A DNA stretch of 18,897 nt, taken from the NCBI GenBank assembly GCA_021158195.1, contig JAGGVA010000070.1, positions 1 through 18,897 on the forward strand, given 5' to 3'. The notes below the pieces were generated by a model, which was not told the DNA's origin, ran no database searches, and saw nothing but the letters and a program-made list of their open reading frames with translations. How positions within the stretch are numbered: the stretch's first letter is position 1; each line of letters opens with the position of its first letter. This document shows, one piece after another, positions 14,469 to 18,897 of this stretch. Source of the stretch: a bacterium. GTDB lineage: Bacteria > Patescibacteriota > Minisyncoccia > Minisyncoccales > PEYH01. The translations under genes were made by a program, and so were the position numbers.

Positions 14469-15599
14469 ATGACAAAACTTATTGATTTTTTTCTCAAACT
14501 TTGTCAGATAAGAGAAAAGCAAGAGAAAATTATTATAAGAGATTCTGAAATTGGCTTGAAACGATTTGCAGACCACGCCTTTCAAGAGGCTCTTTTTTCT
14601 TTTTTGTTTGCAAGAGAATTGGGCTTTGACCCGGAAAAATTAATAAAGACGATTTTGGTAGCAAAAATTTATAAAAGCTTTCCAAAAGAAAAAGAGTGGA
14701 AGGAGATATTGTCTTGTCTTCCTCCAAAACAAAAAGAAGAATTTTCTTTTTTAAAAAAACAATTTTTAGATCAACGAGCCCAAACAAGCAAACTAGCAAA
14801 GGAGATAATATTGATAGAAAAGATTATTTCCCTTAATAAAGACCAAGCACATTATTATTATCAGGAAAATCTAAAGAAAATCAGAAACAAGGATTTAAAG
14901 AAAGTGGCAAAAGCCTTGTTGATCTTTAAAAACTCAAAAAAGATTCCCAAAAATAATTTCGAAAGAATAGCAAAGTTTTTAATTAAAACATCTTATCTGG
15001 AGACCTTTCAAAGACGGGACTGGGTTCTGAGGGGTGTTAAAGATCCAGAAACCGTTGCCCAACACACATTTCATTTTATGGTATCTTCGTGGGTACTGGG
15101 CAGAAGAAAAGGATTTGAAGATTTAAAAATGATATTGCTTGCCTTGGTGCACGACTTATGTGAGGTTTATGCTGGAGATAAAGTTCCCTATTTAGACGAT
15201 TCTCTGAGAAATATCACGAAAGAAATGTTAAAAAAGCCTCCTCGTGTGCCGAGAAATAAGAAAATCGAATGGTTAATGAAGAAAAAACAGAAAGAGTGGC
15301 AGGGTATTAAAAAAATCACGGAAATTCTTCCCTCAAACATTGCCAGAGAAATAAGAAATTTATGGATTGAGTTTGAGGAAAGATTAACCAAAGAAGGGAG
15401 ATTTGTTTATCTTTTAGACAAAGTAGAAAACTTATTCCAGGCAACAAATTATTGGCTAAAAGACAAAAATTTTCCTATTGTGGCTTGGTGGATTCATCTT
15501 AAAGAGATGTTGGACGACCCTCTCCTCTTAAAAGTAATTGCTGCTTTAGACAGAAAGTTTCAACATCGGCTTTTGAAATTAAATGGTCCCGACAACTAG
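14469..15599 (+). CDS. Duplicated-HD-domain phosphohydrolase (YfbR-like)
   Basis: The start is ATG 14469; an upstream in-frame ATG at 14382 would lie inside greA and read through the terminator. The product has 376 residues. The C-terminal half (about 165-376) is an intact HD domain resembling YfbR 5'-deoxynucleotidases: RDWVLRGVKDPETVAQHT (His199), LVHDLCEVYAGD (His228, Asp229) and LLDKVENL (Asp317). The N-terminal half repeats the same pattern in decayed form: LKRFADHAFQEALFSF (His36), then VAKIYKSF where the HD pair should be (Lys66, Ile67). The spacing is nearly identical (30 against 29 residues). I infer an internal duplication with one inactive copy. Nucleotide or other phosphoester hydrolysis is likely; the substrate is unknown. 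It overlaps the DUF72 gene by 17 bp. Confidence 0.82.
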   Translation: MTKLIDFFLKLCQIREKQEKIIIRDSEIGLKRFADHAFQEALFSFLFARELGFDPEKLIKTILVAKIYKSFPKEKEWKEILSCLPPKQKEEFSFLKKQFLDQRAQTSKLAKEIILIEKIISLNKDQAHYYYQENLKKIRNKDLKKVAKALLIFKNSKKIPKNNFERIAKFLIKTSYLETFQRRDWVLRGVKDPETVAQHTFHFMVSSWVLGRRKGFEDLKMILLALVHDLCEVYAGDKVPYLDDSLRNITKEMLKKPPRVPRNKKIEWLMKKKQKEWQGIKKITEILPSNIAREIRNLWIEFEERLTKEGRFVYLLDKVENLFQATNYWLKDKNFPIVAWWIHLKEMLDDPLLLKVIAALDRKFQHRLLKLNGPDN

Positions 15600-16383
15600 A
15601 AAAAACAAGAAAAAAATTTATATAGGAACTTCAGGGTGGGTTTATTCTCACTGGAAAGAAGTGTTTTATCCTTCGAAATTGTCTTCTTCAGATTACCTAA
15701 AATTTTATTCCCGCCAGTTTAATACCACAGAGATAAATTATTCCTTTTATCATCTTCCTCGGCCTGCTACTTTCCAAAAATGGTATCAACAAACCCCAAA
15801 AGGGTTTGTTTTTTCAGTAAAAGCATCGCGATTTATCACCCATATAAAGAGACTAAAAAATGTTGAAGAGGCGTGGAGTCAATTTATTGAAAACGCCCTA
15901 AATTTAAAAGAAAAATTAGGGCCAATTTTGTTCCAATTTCCTCCATCATTTAAAGCCAATAGAGAAAATATTCAGAGATTAAAAGAGTTTTTAAAGCTCC
16001 TTGCCAACTACTCCCTACCCACTACCCACTATTCACTACTCCCTACCCACTACCCACTGAAATATGCTTTTGAGTTCCGTCATAAAACTTGGATAGACAA
16101 AAAAGTTTTTGACTTATTGAAAAAATATAATGCATCTTGGGTAATATCTGATTCCTCTCATTATCCTAAATCAGAAACAACTACAGCGGATTTTATCTAT
16201 ATAAGAATGCATGGGCCCGGAGCTCTGTTTGCTTCTAAGTATTCAAAACAAGATTTAAAAAAATTGGCTCAAAAGATAGGAGAATACAAAGAACAAGGAA
16301 AAGATGTTTTTGTATACTTTAATAATGATTTTTATGGATATGCAATTGATAACGCAAAAGAACTTATAAATTTAGTTAATTAG
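15583..16383 (+). CDS. DUF72 (YecE-like) TIM-barrel protein
   Basis: The 266 residues match DUF72: YIGTSGWVYSHWKEVFYP at the start, FNTTEINYSFYHLP, GFVFSVKASRFITHIKRL, LGPILFQFPPSF, YAFEFRHKTW and YIRMHGP. The family's biochemical role is not established. An in-frame run of seven heptamer repeats encodes about 17 residues (142-158, NYSLPTTHYSLLPTHYP) between the LKEFLKLL helix and the KYAFEFRH strand, where homologues need only a short turn. Its start lies inside the HD gene (17-bp overlap). Confidence 0.87.
   Translation: MVPTTRKNKKKIYIGTSGWVYSHWKEVFYPSKLSSSDYLKFYSRQFNTTEINYSFYHLPRPATFQKWYQQTPKGFVFSVKASRFITHIKRLKNVEEAWSQFIENALNLKEKLGPILFQFPPSFKANRENIQRLKEFLKLLANYSLPTTHYSLLPTHYPLKYAFEFRHKTWIDKKVFDLLKKYNASWVISDSSHYPKSETTTADFIYIRMHGPGALFASKYSKQDLKKLAQKIGEYKEQGKDVFVYFNNDFYGYAIDNAKELINLVN
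16010..16058 (+). repeat. In-frame heptamer repeat inside DUF72
   Basis: Seven 7-bp units are actccct, acccact, acccact, attcact, then actccct, acccact, acccact. They form a 28-bp higher-order unit present 1.75 times. They fit the A-N-N-N-N-C-T pattern of the 6231 array and are locally C-rich, unlike the surrounding AT-rich gene. Confidence 0.93.
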
Positions 16384-16387
16384 GTTA

Positions 16388-16393
16388 TATAAT
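16388..16393 (+). promoter_or_regulatory. Candidate -10 for yjbQ
   Basis: A consensus TATAAT ends 6 nt before ATG 16400 in the 16-bp gap after DUF72. If used, the transcript would begin at the start codon. There is no clear -35, so it may be a chance AT-rich match. Confidence 0.35.
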
Positions 16394-16399
16394 AAAAAT

Positions 16400-16831
16400 A
16401 TGGAGAAAATAATTATTTCTACCAACGGCAATAATGAAATTATTGACATCACCCCAAAGGTTAAAGAAATAGTCGAGAAATCTAATCTTGAAGAAGGTAT
16501 TTGTCTAATTTCTTGCCCGGGGTCTACTTGCGGTATCACGACAATGGAGTACGAAGAAGGCCTAATTGAAGATTTAAAAAAGACATTAGATAAAATTGCC
16601 CCGGTGTCTTCTGATTATTTACATTGTCAAAAATGGGGAGATTGTAATGGATATGCTCATATAAGATCTGCAATAATTCCACCATTTTTAGCAGTACCCA
16701 TCGAGAATGGAAGTTTGGCATTGGGTACTTGGCAGCAAGTAGTTTTTATAGATTTTGACAATCGGCCCAGAAAAAGAGAGATCTATGTAACTCTAATTAA
16801 AAGCATTAGCAGCAAGAAAAACAATGATTAA
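16400..16831 (+). CDS. yjbQ: YjbQ/UPF0047 family protein
   Basis: This 143-residue protein follows the whole UPF0047 pattern: GSTCGITTMEYEEGL (41-55), YLHCQKWGDCNGYAHIRSAI (His75, His87), a vPIENGSLALGTWQQV stretch and FDNRPRKREIYV. E. coli YjbQ has weak thiamine-phosphate synthase activity, and the conserved histidines suggest a metal or phosphate site, but the true role is unsettled. Its last 8 bases overlap the polX start (ATGATTAA, 16824-16831). Confidence 0.9.
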   Translation: MEKIIISTNGNNEIIDITPKVKEIVEKSNLEEGICLISCPGSTCGITTMEYEEGLIEDLKKTLDKIAPVSSDYLHCQKWGDCNGYAHIRSAIIPPFLAVPIENGSLALGTWQQVVFIDFDNRPRKREIYVTLIKSISSKKNND

Positions 16832-18587
16832 TCAAGAGATAGCCAACATTTTATATGACATTGCTTATTACCTTGAGATGGAAGGAGTACCCTTTAAGCC
16901 TTATGCTTACGAAAAGGCAGCAATTACATTGGAGAACCTTGAGGAGGGGGTAGATAAGATTTATTTAAGAGGAGGACTAAAGGCGCTTGAGGAAATTCCT
17001 GGAATTGGCAAGAGCATTGCTCAGAAGATCGAAGAGTATATCAAAACAGGGAAAATTAAATATTATGAGGAGTTCAAAAAGAAAGTACCGGTCAAGATAG
17101 ATGAATTAACCGCAGTAGAAGGAGTGGGCCCCAAAATGGTAAAAGTTTTGTATCAGAAATTAGGTATAAGAGATCTCAAAGATCTGGAGAGGGCAGCGAA
17201 AGAAGGAAAGATAAGAAATCTTCCGGGGTTTGGCGAGAAAACCGAAAAGAATATCTTGCAAGGGATAAGGTTTCTTAAAAAAAGCGGCGGCAGATTTCTC
17301 TTAGGAGAGGTTTTGCCAATAGTAAGAGAGATTACTTCTATATTATCAAAGTTAAAAGAGGTAGAGAGAATAGATGTTGCCGGTTCATTAAGGCGCAGGA
17401 AGGAAACGATAGGAGATGTTGATCTTTTGGTTATTGCCAAGGATGCCGAAAAAGTAATGGATGTTTTTGTGAATTTACCCGGAGTAACCAAGGTTTGGGG
17501 TAAGGGCAAAACAAGATCTTCTATCAGGCTTGAGCAAGGTATAGATGTAGATTTAAGGGTTGTTCCTAAAAAATGTTATGGCTCAGCACTTCAGTATTTT
17601 ACTGGTTCCAAAGAACATAATATTGCTACTAGAAAAATAGCCATTGATAAAGGATTAAAACTTAACGAATACGGTCTTTTTAAAGGAAAAAAAATGATTG
17701 CCGGGAAAACAGAAGAAGAGATTTATAAAGCCTTAGGAATGGAGTGGATTCCTCCGGAGATGAGAGAAGATAGAGGAGAAATCGAGGCGGCTCTTGCAGG
17801 TCGACTTCCTAAAGTTATTGGATATGACTCAGTTAAAGGAGATTTGCACTGTCATATTAAATGGAGGGGTCGTGATGGTGGAGCAAACACAATTGAAGAA
17901 ATGGTAGAAATGGCAAGGGAAATTGGACATAAATATTTAGGTATAGCAAGTCACACAAAAGCCCTCAAAATTGAACACGGGTTAAATGAAAAAGAATTAA
18001 GAGAAAGAGACAAAGAAATAGAAAAGTTAAATTCAAAATTCAAAATTCAAAATTTAGAATTCACCATCTTGCGGGGTTGCGAGGCAAATATTTTAAAAGA
18101 CGGATCGATTGACATAAAAGACGAGGCGCTCAAAAAGTTGGATTATGCGATTGCCGGCATTCATTCTCATTTCAAAATGTCAAAAAGAGAAATGACCGAA
18201 AGAATTATTAAGGCAATGAAAAATCCTTATATTAACATCATTTCTCACCCAACAGGCAGAATCTTAAAAAGGAGAGACGAATACCAGATCGATTTTGATA
18301 AAATACTAAGAGCGGCAAAGGTTACTGGAACTGTTTTAGAAATAAATTCTTTTCCCGAGAGATTAGATCTCAATGATATTCATATTAGAAGAGCAAAGGA
18401 GGAAGGGGTAAAGATGATTATTAATACAGATGCTCACCAGAGAGATCAGTTAAGGTATATTGAATTTGGTATTGCCCAGGCAAGGCGTGGTTGGGCAGAG
18501 GTTAAAGATATTGTTAACTGCTGGCCTCTTTCAAAAATGTTAGAATTCTTTAATAAGAAATCAAAAAGGTCGCATCTAAAATCTTAA
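16824..18587 (+). CDS. polX: Family X DNA polymerase with PHP domain (PolX)
   Basis: PolX is a repair polymerase for gap filling, with a PHP domain that in several bacteria gives 3'-5' exonuclease activity. The 587 residues run in order: helix-hairpin-helix segments (IPGIGKSIAQKIEEY, VEGVGPKMVKVLY, LPGFGEKTEKNIL); the nucleotidyltransferase core with GDVDLLVI (Asp198, Asp200) and IDVDLRVV (Asp241, Asp243), the metal-binding triad region; and the C-terminal PHP domain with GDLHCH (340-344), GCEANIL, GIHSHFKM, ISHPTGR and NTDAHQ. The usual TDHS segment is ASHTK here (Ser376, His377), replacing the Asp. A heptamer repeat in frame encodes NSKFKIQN near residue 404. It starts within the yjbQ stop region, so translation is probably coupled. 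Confidence 0.95.
   Translation: MINQEIANILYDIAYYLEMEGVPFKPYAYEKAAITLENLEEGVDKIYLRGGLKALEEIPGIGKSIAQKIEEYIKTGKIKYYEEFKKKVPVKIDELTAVEGVGPKMVKVLYQKLGIRDLKDLERAAKEGKIRNLPGFGEKTEKNILQGIRFLKKSGGRFLLGEVLPIVREITSILSKLKEVERIDVAGSLRRRKETIGDVDLLVIAKDAEKVMDVFVNLPGVTKVWGKGKTRSSIRLEQGIDVDLRVVPKKCYGSALQYFTGSKEHNIATRKIAIDKGLKLNEYGLFKGKKMIAGKTEEEIYKALGMEWIPPEMREDRGEIEAALAGRLPKVIGYDSVKGDLHCHIKWRGRDGGANTIEEMVEMAREIGHKYLGIASHTKALKIEHGLNEKELRERDKEIEKLNSKFKIQNLEFTILRGCEANILKDGSIDIKDEALKKLDYAIAGIHSHFKMSKREMTERIIKAMKNPYINIISHPTGRILKRRDEYQIDFDKILRAAKVTGTVLEINSFPERLDLNDIHIRRAKEEGVKMIINTDAHQRDQLRYIEFGIAQARRGWAEVKDIVNCWPLSKMLEFFNKKSKRSHLKS
18031..18058 (+). repeat. In-frame heptamer repeat inside polX
   Basis: attcaaa three times followed by the variant atttaga, encoding NSKFKIQNLE. 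It is the same heptamer as in elp3 and gives the identical octapeptide NSKFKIQN in an unrelated protein. Confidence 0.9.
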
Positions 18588-18605
18588 ACGATAAACTGTA
18601 AACAA
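18585..18605 (+). repeat. Degenerate heptamer run after polX
   Basis: taaacga, taaactg, taaacaa span the TAA stop of polX and fill most of the 22-bp gap before the ferredoxin gene. They are similar to the aaactct-type units elsewhere but too few and divergent to be sure. Confidence 0.4.
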
Positions 18606-18609
18606 AAAT

Positions 18610-18807
18610 ATGGCTATAAAAAAAATACAAGTTGATCAAAACCTATGCATTGGTTGCGGCGCCTGTCAATCAATGGCTCCAAAAGCATTTGAATTAAAAG
18701 ATGGGAAATCGTATGTTAAAGAAAACTGGCAGGAAGAATCAGAAGAAAATATCAAAGCAGCGAAAGAAAGCTGTCCAGTTCAGGCAATATCCTTGGAAGA
18801 AGATTAA
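18610..18807 (+). CDS. Ferredoxin, single [4Fe-4S] cluster
   Basis: This 65-residue protein has exactly four cysteines: CIGCGAC (Cys13, 16, 19) and SCPVQAI (Cys55). That is the layout of a one-cluster ferredoxin in which the second cluster has been lost, similar to the small ferredoxins of Thermotoga and Bacillus. It carries electrons in the cytoplasm. Its partner is not evident; the radical SAM enzyme Elp3 in this window needs a reductant, but linking the two is only a guess. No clear Shine-Dalgarno is present; the 5' gap is a heptamer-like run. Confidence 0.9.
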   Translation: MAIKKIQVDQNLCIGCGACQSMAPKAFELKDGKSYVKENWQEESEENIKAAKESCPVQAISLEED

Positions 18808-18826
18808 AAACGAGTTATTATAAATT

Positions 18827-18853
18827 AAAAAGGTCGGGCAAATAAAAAGGTCG
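18827..18853 (+). repeat. Direct repeat AAAAAGGTCG
   Basis: Two copies, at 18827-18836 and 18844-18853, are 17 bp apart in the AT-rich gap after the ferredoxin gene. A third exact copy is at 18563-18572 inside the 3' end of polX. A possible next gene begins at ATG 18887, preceded by TAAAAT. The role of the repeat is unknown. Confidence 0.4.
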
Positions 18854-18897
18854 AGTATAAAACCTCAATAAAGTAAAATTAGAAATATGCAAAAGAA

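Noticed and set aside
18887..18897. A further gene starting at ATG 18887
   Set aside because: Only three complete codons fit before the window ends, so nothing can be supported.

Overview
The window is an AT-rich, gene-dense stretch (about 17 protein genes and one tRNA, mostly on the + strand, with many 4-17 bp overlaps). It most likely comes from a small-genome bacterium of the Candidate Phyla Radiation / Patescibacteria (Parcubacteria-like). GreA, a TTGACA-type promoter and MgtC point to bacteria. DUF763, a presenilin-type protease, Elp3 and an inteinated RtcB are families more usual in archaea, so a low-GC archaeon is the less likely alternative. The taxon is inferred from gene content only.

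Left block (2-6239, +): the 3' part of a DUF362 gene, the RNA ligase gene rtcB interrupted by two inteins, a small charged hypothetical protein and a NIF3-like protein, three of the four chained by ATGA overlaps. The block ends in a 105-bp array of 7-bp repeats and a terminator hairpin. Next (6386-8525, +) come DUF763, with a perfect 32-bp palindrome inside its reading frame, and a presenilin/signal-peptide-peptidase-like membrane protease.

Centre (8536-10930): elp3 on the - strand and, divergently with start codons only 4 bp apart, a Trm9-like methyltransferase. The methyltransferase gene runs 10 bp into tRNA-Arg(CCG). Elp3 and Trm9 act in sequence on wobble uridine in eukaryotes, so this looks like a compact tRNA-modification locus.

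Right block: an EF-Tu-domain-2-like protein with a lysine-rich tail; MgtC, an amino-acid permease and a metallophosphoesterase; greA flanked by two hairpin terminators; then a duplicated-HD phosphohydrolase, DUF72, YjbQ, PolX and a single-cluster ferredoxin.

The most unusual feature is a family of 7-bp-period repeats. They form an intergenic array (6231-6335), shorter runs at the ends of other genes, and in-frame insertions in at least three unrelated proteins (Elp3, DUF72, PolX). Two of those proteins carry the same repeat-encoded peptide, NSKFKIQN. With the palindrome in DUF763, this suggests a genome that tolerates repeat elements inside genes. The other headline is RtcB: each intein sits immediately before a cysteine at the ligase active site.
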